This document shows positions 16,598-25,884 of a stretch of DNA of 64,000 bases, piece by piece. Position 1 is the stretch's first letter, and the number at the start of each line of letters is the position of its first letter. Below the pieces are notes generated by a model, which saw only the letters and a list, made by a program, of their open reading frames with translations, was not told the origin of the DNA and ran no database searches. Origin of the DNA: Spirochaetes bacterium ADurb.BinA120 (GTDB lineage: Bacteria; Spirochaetota; UBA4802; UBA5368); NCBI GenBank assembly GCA_002069125.1, contig MVZN01000004.1:1-64000 (forward strand), given 5' to 3'. Position numbers and translations under genes: made by a program.

Positions 16598-17254
16598 ATG
16601 GCAAAGGGATGGCGAATCATCGGCGTATTCATCTGCTCAATGGCCTTCGCGGCCGCGCTCGTCGCACAGCAGGCCGAGCCAAACAGGGAATTCAATCCGC
16701 TGTATAACCCGCTTCAGCTCATCCAGAGGCTGAGTTACGACAATTTCAAGAGCATCAAACTGCTGCACACCGCCATCATCAATTACGGCGGGGGCGAGTC
16801 CGAATTCGACAAACTGGTTAACGACTATGCCGAGGCCACATCCTACTATTTCAGGGGAAGCCTGGTTGAATCCGCCAATCTCTTTACAAAAAACGAAAAG
16901 GACATCCAGGCGGTGGGCATCAAGCTCGCCCAGAAATTCAAGGAAGACACCGAAGCGCTCCATCGCGAGATCATCAAGCATCATGTAAAAACGAATGTTA
17001 CGCTTTCGCTCAAAGGGGGGAAGGCCGATCCCACTGCGGAGCTTCTGGTGTCCAACGGGGCCTTTGGAGTCAACAAGGCCAACGACTTCCTCGCGCGCTC
17101 CAGGCCGGTCGACGCCATTTATTACTTTCGCCGGGCAAAGGAATCCTGCTTTAAATACTGGGAATACACCAAACAGCCGCTTCCCGACCAGTATAAAAAG
17201 GATGAGGTTGACGCCCAGAACAAGATCTACACCTCGAAGGAAAAGGAGAAATAG
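16598..17254 (+). CDS. Exported protein, 218 aa, unknown
   Basis: A signal peptide (MAKGWRIIGVFICSMAFAAA, cleavage near ALVA-QQ at residue 23) is followed by a helical domain of ~195 residues with repeated features of the TPR type (YAEATSYYFRGSLVESANLF; AIYYFRRAKESCFKYWEY). It is Lys-rich at the C-terminus. It may be a periplasmic helical adaptor. It ends one base before the convergent HEAT lipoprotein gene. Family not recognised. Confidence 0.75.
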   Translation: MAKGWRIIGVFICSMAFAAALVAQQAEPNREFNPLYNPLQLIQRLSYDNFKSIKLLHTAIINYGGGESEFDKLVNDYAEATSYYFRGSLVESANLFTKNEKDIQAVGIKLAQKFKEDTEALHREIIKHHVKTNVTLSLKGGKADPTAELLVSNGAFGVNKANDFLARSRPVDAIYYFRRAKESCFKYWEYTKQPLPDQYKKDEVDAQNKIYTSKEKEK

Positions 17255-17255
17255 C

Positions 17256-18044
17256 TCATTCGTCGTTTTTCTTCAATTCCCGATCGCGCTTTAAAAGCCT
17301 GAGCGCCAGAACGCGAATTTCCGCGTTCTGGTGCACCAGAAGCGAGGTCACCCGCTTCAGGGTGAGCCCGTCCAGCCTGTATCCCGCAAGCGACTTCAGC
17401 AGTGCCTTAAGCAGCGCGTGTCCGCCAGCCGATTCGTCTCCGAGCATCGAGGCCAGGGCCTTATAAATCCTTTCATCGCGAACAGAGAGGTTCTCGATCG
17501 CGGCCAGCCTTACGTTCAGATTCGGATCATCCAGCGCCTGGAGGATGTAGGGAATCGAAACATACATTATCGCGAAATCGTCAATTGCGAGAAGCCCCTT
17601 TACGCTCTCCTCGCGAATGAGCCAGTCCTCGCTCGAGAGCCCCTTCGCGAAAACGACCGCGTCGCGCGCGTCTCTGAAACCTCCAAGCACCCTGATCGCC
17701 TGCCATCGGACGTTTCCGTTCGGCTCGTACTCCGCCAGCGACCGGACGCGCCGACGCGACTTGCCGCTCGCGGTCCCGTCGAGCGACCGGAGCGCCTCTA
17801 TCCTGACCAGGGTATGGCTGTCGTCCAGGGCCCGCAGAAGCAGCTCCTCCGCCTCGCGTCCCCGGAAGCCCGCCAGGTCCCTAACGGCGCCGAGTCTATC
17901 CTGCCAGCCGCCGGTCTCGTAGCGCGCCGCGGCCTCCCGCGTTTTTTGGCGCTCGTCCCTATTTTTCTGCTGCGCGCCCCCCACGCATCCGGCCTGGAAA
18001 ACGAGGGCCAGAAGAAGCGAAAGCGCGGCGAGATGGAGCCTCAT
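17256..18044 (-). CDS. HEAT-repeat lipoprotein
   Basis: A 262-residue lipoprotein: signal peptide with lipobox FQAGC, so Cys20 would be lipidated. A short charged linker is followed by about six HEAT-like repeats from residue ~45 (LLLRALDDSHTLVRIEALRS; ILQALDDPNLNVRLAAIENL). It lies 12 bp downstream of a FecR-domain gene, which itself follows the SLT transglycosylase gene, so all probably form an envelope-related unit. It is likely a membrane-tethered protein-binding scaffold in the periplasm. Confidence 0.85.
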   Translation of the reverse strand: MRLHLAALSLLLALVFQAGCVGGAQQKNRDERQKTREAAARYETGGWQDRLGAVRDLAGFRGREAEELLLRALDDSHTLVRIEALRSLDGTASGKSRRRVRSLAEYEPNGNVRWQAIRVLGGFRDARDAVVFAKGLSSEDWLIREESVKGLLAIDDFAIMYVSIPYILQALDDPNLNVRLAAIENLSVRDERIYKALASMLGDESAGGHALLKALLKSLAGYRLDGLTLKRVTSLLVHQNAEIRVLALRLLKRDRELKKNDE

Positions 18045-18056
18045 CCCATCGAACGC

Positions 18057-18749
18057 CTAAAAATCCTTCTTTCTGAGGATTCCGTCGAGCAGGCCCTCGT
18101 CCCCTTTGTTGCGGATGATTATCCTGCTACGCTGGTCCACCTCATAGTAATCGAACCACGAGTTGAGTATCTCGTTGGGCACAACGCGCGGCGCGGTGGG
18201 GGGCTCGTCCTTTTTCACGCTCACCTCCTCCCGCTCCTTGACCATATAGGCTTTTATCACATCCTGGTTCGAGCTCGCCACCTCGACCTCTCCCTCGAAA
18301 ACCACCAGCTTCGTCTCCAGTCTGCCTACCACCACGCCGAAATCTGTCCCCCTGACCCCCGCCACGGCAGTCGGTGTCCTTAGCAGAAGCGAGCGGCTGC
18401 GAAAGGTCTTCTTCATGGTGATCCTCAGTTTGCCCGTCACTACCTGGATGCGTGTGGGCGGATCGGCTTCGATCATTTTAAGCCCCGACAGGTTTACTAC
18501 CGTCACTTCCCGAATGAACAACTTGCTTCCATCGTTTAGAAGGACCTCCACGTACGACCTTCCCCCGGTGCGGATCCTGTGGTCGTCCGTGATCATGGCG
18601 CCGACCTGGGGTACGAATTTGGCGCCGCCGGAGATGGATGTGATGTCCACATCCCCCACGATGGACAATATGCGTCCTATATTCTGCTGTGCCGGCGCCC
18701 GGGTGGCCCCGGCAAGCAGGATCAGCGTCACAACGAGTATTTTTTTCAT
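18057..18749 (-). CDS. FecR-domain exported protein
   Basis: The start ATG 18749 follows AGGAGG by seven bases and gives a signal peptide (MKKILVVTLILLAGATRAPA). Residues ~25-150 form a FecR domain: IGRILSIVGDVDI, then TDDHRIRTGGRSYVEVLLND, and the diagnostic TPTAVAGVRGTDFGV. In this architecture, without a sigma factor or TonB receptor nearby, the FecR domain is more likely a structural or peptidoglycan-associated element than an anti-sigma factor. Mature length is ~210 residues. Confidence 0.88.
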   Translation of the reverse strand: MKKILVVTLILLAGATRAPAQQNIGRILSIVGDVDITSISGGAKFVPQVGAMITDDHRIRTGGRSYVEVLLNDGSKLFIREVTVVNLSGLKMIEADPPTRIQVVTGKLRITMKKTFRSRSLLLRTPTAVAGVRGTDFGVVVGRLETKLVVFEGEVEVASSNQDVIKAYMVKEREEVSVKKDEPPTAPRVVPNEILNSWFDYYEVDQRSRIIIRNKGDEGLLDGILRKKDF

Positions 18750-18804
18750 AATCGCCTCCTGGATTCTCGGTATCTTCATTGGGCGCGGGTATCTCCGGCC
18801 CCCT

Positions 18805-21114
18805 TTATCGCCTTCCGTTTAATATACTATATTGAATCAAAAACTTCCTTGCCCGCACCACGTAATAACGCGTCTCGCTGAATGGAATGAATTCGGTAAA
18901 ATAGTCCGGGTCTTCCCCGGCCATTCGGGCCTGCCATTTCCGCACGTTTCCCGCGCCGGCATTATACCCGGCAACCACAAGATCGAAATCGCCCCTGAAC
19001 ATCGCAAGAAGCCCGGCGATATATTTCGTTCCGAAGCGTATGGACGTACACGGATCTTTCAAATCGTAATCGGACACACCCATCCCGCGGGCAATGCCGC
19101 GCGCCGTGGACGGCATTATCTGCATCAAGCCGACGGCCCCGGCCGACGACACCGCCCTCGGATGAAACAGGGATTCGGCCTTCATAACCGCGTAGATCGC
19201 GTTCGCGTCGACCCGGAAAGTCACGGCCGATTCAGTGACACATTCCCCGAACGGCGCAGGAAGCACGCGAGCGAGCAGTCTTTCGGGCATAAGCGCGACG
19301 TTTTCTCGCAATCCCCTCGCGCGCATCATTTCGAGCGTGCTGAACAGTGAAAAATAATGATGACCGTAGCGCCCGCCGAAATGGGCCAGAGCCGCCGCCC
19401 GGTCCTCCTGGGCGATCGGATCGCCCAGGAGGAGCGAAAGCTCCCTGTTTATGCCGTCCGTATTGCCGATCGTGAAATAGCGCTCGAGCCTCTTTAAATT
19501 CCCCGAAAATCTGGAGCGGTAACGCGGCTTTTCGATGTCCCGCTCGATGATCTCGAAAGGCTTCCTGTCGACCGAGGGTATTTTTGCAAGCCGGGAGTCG
19601 CGCCTGCCAATGTCCTTTTCCAGGAGGAACAGCATCGAGTGCGCGAAAAGATAATCAGTGCGCCTTCCCTCTCGAATTGCCCTTTCAAATTCCAAAGCCA
19701 GCTCGTCCGCCTTATATCCGGAGGCCCGCCGCTCCATAAGCGTCCAGGTGAGCGTGGACTCCGGGTTCTGCGCGACCAGATCCCGGAACATCCTCTCGGC
19801 CGCGCCCCCCTCGTCGCGGTCCTCGTCGAATCTCAGCAGCCAGAACTTCATCCGGTCGGAGTTCTCTCCATCCGGGAATTTTGAAAGGGCCTCCCTGAAA
19901 TATGCCTCCGCGCCCCTCCTGTCCTTACGCCTGAGGGCCTCCCTGCCAAGCGTCCACAGGCAGTACTCGGCGAAAGCGTCGCCGGCGAAGCGTTCCTTGA
20001 AATCAAGAAGCGCCTTTTCGAATCCCGCGGCGCGATTGTCAGAGAGATGGATCGCGACCCTTCTCAGCGCGGGAAGCGCGATCTCCCTACGGTCGGCAAG
20101 GGCCAGGGAACGGTATATGTCCACGGCGGGGCCCTTTCTGTTCCGGCCCCACAGCTCGTCGGCGGCCGCAAGTCGTATTTCCTCCCTCTCCCCGGGCTCC
20201 GCTTTTGCGGCCACCTCCTCCGCCTGCTTGATTTTATCGAGCCCCGCGTAGGCCCGGGCGGACAGGCGCCTTTTTCGGGTCCTGGTTTCGACCGCCGCCG
20301 GTTCCATGCGAATCTCCCCTAAAACGCGGACAGCCTCATCATAGCGTTTTTGCGCGCACAGGGAGCCGGCCAGCTTAAGAAGTAGCGCATCGGCAGGAGC
20401 CCGGTCAAGCCGCCCCTTCAGATCCATGATCCTCCCTGCGGCTATGGACGATTGCCAGCTCGCCTCATCGAGCCCGATCACCTCGGCGTAATCCCCAACC
20501 GCGCCGGCGTAATCCTCCGCCTTCTCGCGCAGCGACGCGGTCCTGATAAAGATCAGTGACCTCGAATCCGGGTCCCTATAGGTCTTTAAAAGGGCCTCGA
20601 GGGTTCCGAGCGCCTCCTCGTCGCGCCCTAGCTCGGACAGGGCGCGCGAGCGGAGGACCATGGCGTCCCTATACAGGGCGCTTCCGTCATTTGACAGGAG
20701 GTCCGCGAACCTGATTACGTATTCGAACTCCCTGTACAGAAACAATATATCGGCGATCTCGGCGACCGCGTCGGCATAATACTCGGATTTGAGATTGTAC
20801 GAGTTCACGAAGCCATAAACCGGGTGCGCGAACAGGCGCAGGCGGTAATCCCTTTCCCGCGCGAAACACCCGTTTGCGAAATGGAAAAGCGCCTTTTTGT
20901 AGTTTTTAAGCCTTTTATACGCGACCCCGAGCATAAAATGCTCCCTGTAGGAGGCCCCTTCCCGCTCCAGGGAGCGGATAGTCTCGTTAGTCGACGAATA
21001 AAAACCCAGCGCGGGCAGCCGTCCAGCCCCGCTTCCGCCGTCCACACAGCACAGCGCGAATATCGCAAGCAGAACCATCGTCTTGCCCGCCTTCACCCTC
21101 TCAGGCTTCATCAT
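18805..21114 (-). CDS. Lytic murein transglycosylase (SLT family) with long helical N-terminus
   Basis: A 769-residue protein from ATG 21114 (AGAGGATGG upstream). After a signal peptide comes a ~550-residue TPR-like helical region, then the SLT domain near residues 625-760. The catalytic Glu is E647 in MKAESLFHPRAVSSAGAVG, followed by GLMQIMPSTARGIA and the late VAGYNAGAGNVRKW. The layout matches soluble lytic transglycosylase Slt70, which cuts the glycan chains of peptidoglycan. Unlike Slt70 the solenoid contains clear TPR-like units (FANGCFARERDYRL, then ALSELGRDEEALGTLEAL). Confidence 0.93.
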   Translation of the reverse strand: MMKPERVKAGKTMVLLAIFALCCVDGGSGAGRLPALGFYSSTNETIRSLEREGASYREHFMLGVAYKRLKNYKKALFHFANGCFARERDYRLRLFAHPVYGFVNSYNLKSEYYADAVAEIADILFLYREFEYVIRFADLLSNDGSALYRDAMVLRSRALSELGRDEEALGTLEALLKTYRDPDSRSLIFIRTASLREKAEDYAGAVGDYAEVIGLDEASWQSSIAAGRIMDLKGRLDRAPADALLLKLAGSLCAQKRYDEAVRVLGEIRMEPAAVETRTRKRRLSARAYAGLDKIKQAEEVAAKAEPGEREEIRLAAADELWGRNRKGPAVDIYRSLALADRREIALPALRRVAIHLSDNRAAGFEKALLDFKERFAGDAFAEYCLWTLGREALRRKDRRGAEAYFREALSKFPDGENSDRMKFWLLRFDEDRDEGGAAERMFRDLVAQNPESTLTWTLMERRASGYKADELALEFERAIREGRRTDYLFAHSMLFLLEKDIGRRDSRLAKIPSVDRKPFEIIERDIEKPRYRSRFSGNLKRLERYFTIGNTDGINRELSLLLGDPIAQEDRAAALAHFGGRYGHHYFSLFSTLEMMRARGLRENVALMPERLLARVLPAPFGECVTESAVTFRVDANAIYAVMKAESLFHPRAVSSAGAVGLMQIMPSTARGIARGMGVSDYDLKDPCTSIRFGTKYIAGLLAMFRGDFDLVVAGYNAGAGNVRKWQARMAGEDPDYFTEFIPFSETRYYVVRARKFLIQYSILNGRR

Positions 21115-21206
21115 GCCATCCTCTGAAATAATGATAACGCACGGTCCCCAGTGGGTCCCGGTTACGCGGCCTCTCCGGTCCCGTCCCATGCGGGCGGAGC
21201 GGCCCA

Positions 21207-22046
21207 TCAGTCTTCGGTGCCGTATTCCTTCCGCGAGAAATACTCTTTATAGTCCTCAAGCTCCTGGAGCGCCGGGTTGTCCCATATCTCGTCGTAAAAC
21301 GATCGTGGGCCCCTCGACCGGTAGTAATTGTCCCAGTGAATGAGTAGATACCTCTCGCGCTTATCGTCCGGCCCCATTTTTGAAAGCCTCTCTTCAATCT
21401 CCGCAAAGCCATAATTATTAACCGGGCGCCTTTCCGCTCGGGGCGTCGAAATCTCTATCTGGGACAGAAAGGCGTACCGCCTGGCGTGCTTTGCAAGCTT
21501 GATCGCCCTGACGTACTGGTACAATCTCATCGAATACAGCTTTTCGGTGATATTATCGCCGATCATCCTGGCCGTACGGGCGCTCGTCATATCCCGGTAT
21601 CCGAGGTGTAGATATCCCCTGGCCCGGCTGTCTTCCAGCTCGATCACCCTCGGAGCGAACTCGTTGAGGAGCCCGCCAGCGATTCCGATGTCCCTTGCGA
21701 GCGTCTTGCCGTACAGATCGATGAGGATTCGCTGGGCCTTGCGTATCTCGCCATAGGATTCCTTGAAATGGAACTTCATATATAAAAGCTGCGCAAGTAT
21801 ATCCCGCTGAATCGCCTCTCGGAAAAGCTTTTTCTCCTCGTCCGTTCCCAGGTTCGAGATGGATGAATCGATAAAATAAAAAAAATAGCGGTTGTCCTTG
21901 AGGCCCGTTTCGGCCTTGCGCTGCTCGCCCGCCCGTTGACTGGTCTTTGTCCTCTGAGCGAAGGCGTCAACAGGCTTTATAAACGAGGGGGCGACGGCAA
22001 GAGCGGATACTATAAAGGCGCCCGCCGCTATCTGTGGTATCCGCAT
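21207..22046 (-). CDS. Exported helical protein, 279 aa, unknown
   Basis: A signal peptide (MRIPQIAAGAFIVSALAVA, cleavage near AFA-QR at residue 30) is followed by a helical domain with many Arg, Tyr and Leu, no cysteine in the mature part and an acidic end (EYFSRKEYGTED). It is directly upstream of the SLT transglycosylase (93 bp gap) and probably belongs to the same envelope unit. No ribosome site of quality is seen at ATG 22046. Family not recognised. Confidence 0.7.
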   Translation of the reverse strand: MRIPQIAAGAFIVSALAVAPSFIKPVDAFAQRTKTSQRAGEQRKAETGLKDNRYFFYFIDSSISNLGTDEEKKLFREAIQRDILAQLLYMKFHFKESYGEIRKAQRILIDLYGKTLARDIGIAGGLLNEFAPRVIELEDSRARGYLHLGYRDMTSARTARMIGDNITEKLYSMRLYQYVRAIKLAKHARRYAFLSQIEISTPRAERRPVNNYGFAEIEERLSKMGPDDKRERYLLIHWDNYYRSRGPRSFYDEIWDNPALQELEDYKEYFSRKEYGTED

Positions 22047-22208
22047 TGTCCAGTACCCGAAATTAGCTTGATTTATCCCGCAAACGGGCCGGATATGGAC
22101 TGTCGAGGTTCCTCACGCCAGTCATGCCGCGCCGACCCTTTGCCGGTAAACGGCTTGAAGTATACGGATGGGACCGGCGCTACGTCAAATATCTTTTAGG
22201 GTGATGCG

Positions 22209-23306
22209 ATGAGCGGAAAAACCATGAAGGTGGTCCCCGTAATTATGGCTGGAGGGGCTGGAACGCGTCTATGGCCCCTCAGCAGGGAGGAGAAACCCAA
22301 ACAATTCCATGACCTCTCGGGCGAGGGCACGCTCCTCGAACAGACCATCAAGCGCCTCCTTCCTCTCGATCCCGAATCCTGCGTGATCGTCACCGCACGG
22401 CGCTACGAGGAGGCCTCTTACCGTGAGCTCGCCAGAATCGGCATGGAGGGAACGGTCCTCTCCGAACCACGGCCGCGCAATACGGCCGCGGCCGTCCTCT
22501 ACGCCGCCTCGTACCTCACAAAAGTCTACGCCGATTGCGTGATGATCGTGCTTCCCGCCGATCATCACATCAGAAAACCGGACGAATTCGCCGGTGTCCT
22601 ACGGCTCGCCGTTGCCGAGGCGCTAAAGGATAATCTGGCCACAATAGGGATCAAGCCGCTCTACCCCGAAACCGGTTACGGATATATAAAGGCCCCGCCC
22701 GGCGAGGGTGATGCCTTCCCCGTCGAAGGCTTCGTCGAAAAGCCCGACCTCCCTACAGCCGAGCGCTACCTCGAGGAGGGCGGATACTACTGGAACAGCG
22801 GCATCTACGCCTGGAAGACCTCGGTCATACTGGAACGCTTCGCCCGGCACCTCCCCCGCCACAGCGATGCCTTTAAGCCGCTGTTCGCGCTCGACCGGGA
22901 CCAAATAGCGTCAAGCGAGGGCGGGCCCTGGGAGATTAAGCGCGCGGTGTTCGACGCGGTGGAATCGATCTCCATCGACTACGGCATAATGGAGAAGACC
23001 GACGGGCGTATGGTCGTACCGGGCGATTTCGGCTGGGGCGATCTGGGAAGCTGGAATTCCATCGACGATATCCTGCCGGCGGACGCCGACGGCAATCGCA
23101 GCCCTTCCGGTAAAAAGGCCGTCTTTGTCGGAGCGAAGAATTGCTCGGCCTTCTCCGAGGACAAGCGTATTGCCGTGGTCGGGCTGTCCAATGTCGTGGT
23201 GGTGCAGTCCGGAAACGACATACTGGTGATGGAAAAGGACGCGTCTCAACGCGTCCGGGAGGTCGTCGAAATCGTTCGCGCTCTCGACTCAGGCGCTCAA
23301 TCGTAA
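22209..23306 (+). CDS. manC: Mannose-1-phosphate guanylyltransferase
   Basis: A 365-residue nucleotidyltransferase making GDP-mannose from mannose-1-phosphate and GTP, for surface polysaccharide. The pyrophosphorylase signature is intact: PVIMAGGAGTRLWPLSRE with the activator KPKQF. Other family blocks are VLPADHHIRK, FVEKPDLPTAERYL, YYWNSGIYAW and FGWGDLGSW. It stops before the mannose-6-phosphate isomerase domain found in bifunctional enzymes. The 3' end overlaps the convergent cysteine-rich gene by 18 bp. Other genes of a polysaccharide locus are not adjacent. Confidence 0.95.
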   Translation: MSGKTMKVVPVIMAGGAGTRLWPLSREEKPKQFHDLSGEGTLLEQTIKRLLPLDPESCVIVTARRYEEASYRELARIGMEGTVLSEPRPRNTAAAVLYAASYLTKVYADCVMIVLPADHHIRKPDEFAGVLRLAVAEALKDNLATIGIKPLYPETGYGYIKAPPGEGDAFPVEGFVEKPDLPTAERYLEEGGYYWNSGIYAWKTSVILERFARHLPRHSDAFKPLFALDRDQIASSEGGPWEIKRAVFDAVESISIDYGIMEKTDGRMVVPGDFGWGDLGSWNSIDDILPADADGNRSPSGKKAVFVGAKNCSAFSEDKRIAVVGLSNVVVVQSGNDILVMEKDASQRVREVVEIVRALDSGAQS

Positions 23307-23969
23307 CAGTTGGCGTAGCGAAAGGCGGTGCCTCTCCGTCTCCGGCGAGCCCGACGCCGGGGAGAAGCGATGGTAGTCCAGCAGATACTCCGATCGCGAA
23401 TAGTAAAAGATCGGCCCATCCAGGCGGTTCAGAAAGGCGGCATGCGCCTCCAGCGCCGACTTGACGGCCGCCGCCTCGGCGGGCGACAACCCCGGACCGG
23501 ACGATCGGCCGTCGTTCCCAAAGGCCTCGTCGAGCATCCAAACGAATCCCAGCGGGTCGAGGATTGCGATGCTGTACAGGTACCAGTCGAGCTCCATGCT
23601 CAGAAGCAGCCTCCTCGCCCCTTCGTCAAGCAGATGGTGCGCCGGGCAGAAAAACTCCCCGCAGATGCGCTCCCCGTACAGTGAGGCCCCACGCCCGTCC
23701 GATCCATGTATGGCCGGATGAAGCAGGCAGCCGGGCAGGGCCTCGGCGAGTCCCTGAAACGGGCAGATGTGCGTCGTCTCATCACGGACCTCCGAATGGA
23801 GTTCCGGCTCGCTCCCCCCGCCAAACAAACTAAGCCTTTCCAGGCCCCTTTCCAAAAATGAGCTTAGCGATTGCCGGGAGATGTCCCGCATATTGAAGCA
23901 CCCGCAGCAAACGCTGCACGCGCGGCGTCCGCCGGGCCTGCAGAGGGTGATGTCCATGGTATTATTCAT
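23289..23969 (-). CDS. Cysteine-rich protein with YkgJ-like features
   Basis: A 226-residue soluble protein with clustered cysteines: CSVCCGC near residues 18-24, C69 (HICPFQ), C80 (GCLLHP) and a CGEFFCPAHHLL block near 103-114. The spacing resembles Fe-S or zinc-binding cluster proteins of the YkgJ type, but the rest of the chain is not recognised. It overlaps the end of manC and is divergent from the DnaJ-domain gene with a 65 bp gap. A metal-binding role is the most that can be said. Confidence 0.65.
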   Translation of the reverse strand: MNNTMDITLCRPGGRRACSVCCGCFNMRDISRQSLSSFLERGLERLSLFGGGSEPELHSEVRDETTHICPFQGLAEALPGCLLHPAIHGSDGRGASLYGERICGEFFCPAHHLLDEGARRLLLSMELDWYLYSIAILDPLGFVWMLDEAFGNDGRSSGPGLSPAEAAAVKSALEAHAAFLNRLDGPIFYYSRSEYLLDYHRFSPASGSPETERHRLSLRQLLRLSA

Positions 23970-24034
23970 AAAAGTGCTTTCAATTCGCGCAAAAAAGACT
24001 ATGATTGTAAAGAGGTTTTACACCGGTTCCGGCC

Positions 24035-24739
24035 ATGAATATATCCTTTTTGGACGACAGGGGCTCCCTCGTAAATTTTTACGAGGTCCTCAATATTCCG
24101 CCCACGGCCGAAAAAGCGTCGGTACGGGCGTCCTTCTGCGCCCTGATAAAAATCTTCCACCCCGACGCCTCCGGAATCGACAGCGAGGATCGCCGCCGCA
24201 AGGCCCATCTCATCATACGCGCATACAAGGTCCTAAGCGACCCTCTCATCCGTGCAGAATACGACCGATTGCTTTCCGCCCAGCGCCGGGCTGACCGCCC
24301 CGGCTTCGCTGTCATCGCGCGGGCCCGTGTCAGATACTCGGTGTCGCTCGAAGGCCTGCTCCGAACCCGTATGCTCAACAAGCGCATCCGGCGCAACGAG
24401 CGCCTTCGCAACTTCGGACAGGACGTAGAGGTGTTCATCACCCCGGGAGAGGCCCGAAGCGGCGTCATCGTGCGCATCGATCTACCCTCCCGCATGAGCT
24501 GCCCTCTGTGCTACGGCGAGGAAAGTGAATGCCATGTGTGTCACGGTGTGGGGCGCATCAGCGCGACCTCGGCCGTGGAGATTACAATCCCCCCTCCTAT
24601 CGCCCACGACGCACTGTACGAATTCGATCTCATGAAGGCCCGCCCCGACCGTTTTACAGCCTTTACCATGAAATCCCTTAAAACCAGAATCTGCGTAATA
24701 GGAAAGAAAACCGCTGGGCCCACGTCCCCTCAGCACTGA
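24035..24739 (+). CDS. DnaJ-domain protein with a single zinc finger
   Basis: A 234-residue protein with an N-terminal J domain (residues ~14-80) carrying HPD at 42-44 and the helix AYKVLSDPLIRAEYDRLL. It lacks the Gly/Phe region and the four-repeat zinc domain of DnaJ. One zinc-finger-like pair remains at C156/C159 and C166/C169 (CPLCYGEESECHVCHGVG), followed by a short beta-rich segment resembling the DnaJ substrate-binding domain. It would stimulate a DnaK-type ATPase for a specific client. It overlaps the M28 peptidase gene end by ten bases. Confidence 0.82.
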   Translation: MNISFLDDRGSLVNFYEVLNIPPTAEKASVRASFCALIKIFHPDASGIDSEDRRRKAHLIIRAYKVLSDPLIRAEYDRLLSAQRRADRPGFAVIARARVRYSVSLEGLLRTRMLNKRIRRNERLRNFGQDVEVFITPGEARSGVIVRIDLPSRMSCPLCYGEESECHVCHGVGRISATSAVEITIPPPIAHDALYEFDLMKARPDRFTAFTMKSLKTRICVIGKKTAGPTSPQH

Positions 24740-25656
24740 AGGGAGGCGATGTCCTCGCAATCGGCTACCACTCGTATCGTATTGAAGCTGTTTAAGATGT
24801 GCTCTGAAAGAAATTTGAAGTTGATGGTGTCGATGGTGTCCTCTCCCGTGTGGTAATTCCTGTTCCGGTAGAAGGCCGTGTCCGTTAGCATGATGGCCGG
24901 GTATCCGTGGCGGTTGAAGGAAAAGTGGTCCGAATGGTTTATCCCCGGAATGGATGAGGGGCCTACTATGTCCACAATGTTTTTCCTGGCGAAGCGGTTA
25001 TACACCTGTTTCCACGCGTAGGCGTAAGGCGCAGAGGATGGCAGGGCGACCACGGCGAGAAAATCGCCCCTGCGGGGGAAATTTCGGGCCATATCGCGGA
25101 ACGGCACGTTCTGCTCATAACGCCTCCCGGCGAAGCCCAGCATTTCGAGGCATATCATGAGCTCGATATTGTCCTCACGCTCCCTGGCGCGGCGCGCGCA
25201 CACCATGCTGCCCATGTTATCTCCGGAGAAATACGGCGGCTCCTCCAGGGTAAAAGCGACGAAGCGTATGGTCCGCTTGAACCTGAATGGCGACAAAAGC
25301 CTGTAGAGCTCCAAAAGGCCCGCTATTCCGCTGGCGTTGTCGTCGGCCCCGGGGGTGTCCTCTATGGTGTCGTAGTGCGCGCCTACCACTATGATCTTCT
25401 CCGGGTATTCGATGCCGGGGAGCTCCGCGCGGATGTTGGCCACTCCGCGCCCCTCGACCTCATACTCCTCGTTTCGCACAGGCGCGCCGCCGGCGGCGAA
25501 TCTCCCCCGTATGAATTCGGCGGCGGCCTGCAGGTTCCCGTAACGGCGCAGGGTCCTCTCCCCGAGGTCCACAGCGAGAAAGCGCAGGATGTCCCTGGCG
25601 TTTCGCTCGATGCTCTTTCTCAATCTGTATTCAGCCGGGAAATAGTCGCTAATCAC
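24730..25656 (-). CDS. M28-family metallopeptidase
   Basis: A 308-residue zinc aminopeptidase-like protein. The two-zinc ligand set is visible: VVGAHYDT, PGADDNASG, the EE of FTLEEPPYFSGDN, CLEMLGF, and HSDHFSF. No signal peptide is seen, so it is likely cytoplasmic, although many relatives are exported. The catalytic Glu is in the LEE pair. The substrate is unknown. Confidence 0.9.
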   Translation of the reverse strand: MISDYFPAEYRLRKSIERNARDILRFLAVDLGERTLRRYGNLQAAAEFIRGRFAAGGAPVRNEEYEVEGRGVANIRAELPGIEYPEKIIVVGAHYDTIEDTPGADDNASGIAGLLELYRLLSPFRFKRTIRFVAFTLEEPPYFSGDNMGSMVCARRAREREDNIELMICLEMLGFAGRRYEQNVPFRDMARNFPRRGDFLAVVALPSSAPYAYAWKQVYNRFARKNIVDIVGPSSIPGINHSDHFSFNRHGYPAIMLTDTAFYRNRNYHTGEDTIDTINFKFLSEHILNSFNTIRVVADCEDIASLQC

Positions 25657-25884
25657 TTGCCGCTTCCGTTCGTAGATGGTGTCTCATTCTTAAAATATAA
25701 CGCCATCCCAGTGCGAGCACAATCCCCCCGATGCCGCCGGGGAAACCGAACCACAGGGAAGAGCGTTTTTCTTACGGTCCGAATAAAATGCGTAATACGA
25801 CGGAGCACGAATACCTGTCAATGATTATAAGTATGATTGTCCTACAAGCGCCCTCGGCCACTCCCCATCCGGCAATCCGGCTGA

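Noticed and set aside
17331-18383. 350-codon open frame on the plus strand
   Set aside because: It is antisense to the HEAT lipoprotein and FecR genes, which have clear motifs. GC-rich DNA produces such shadow frames.
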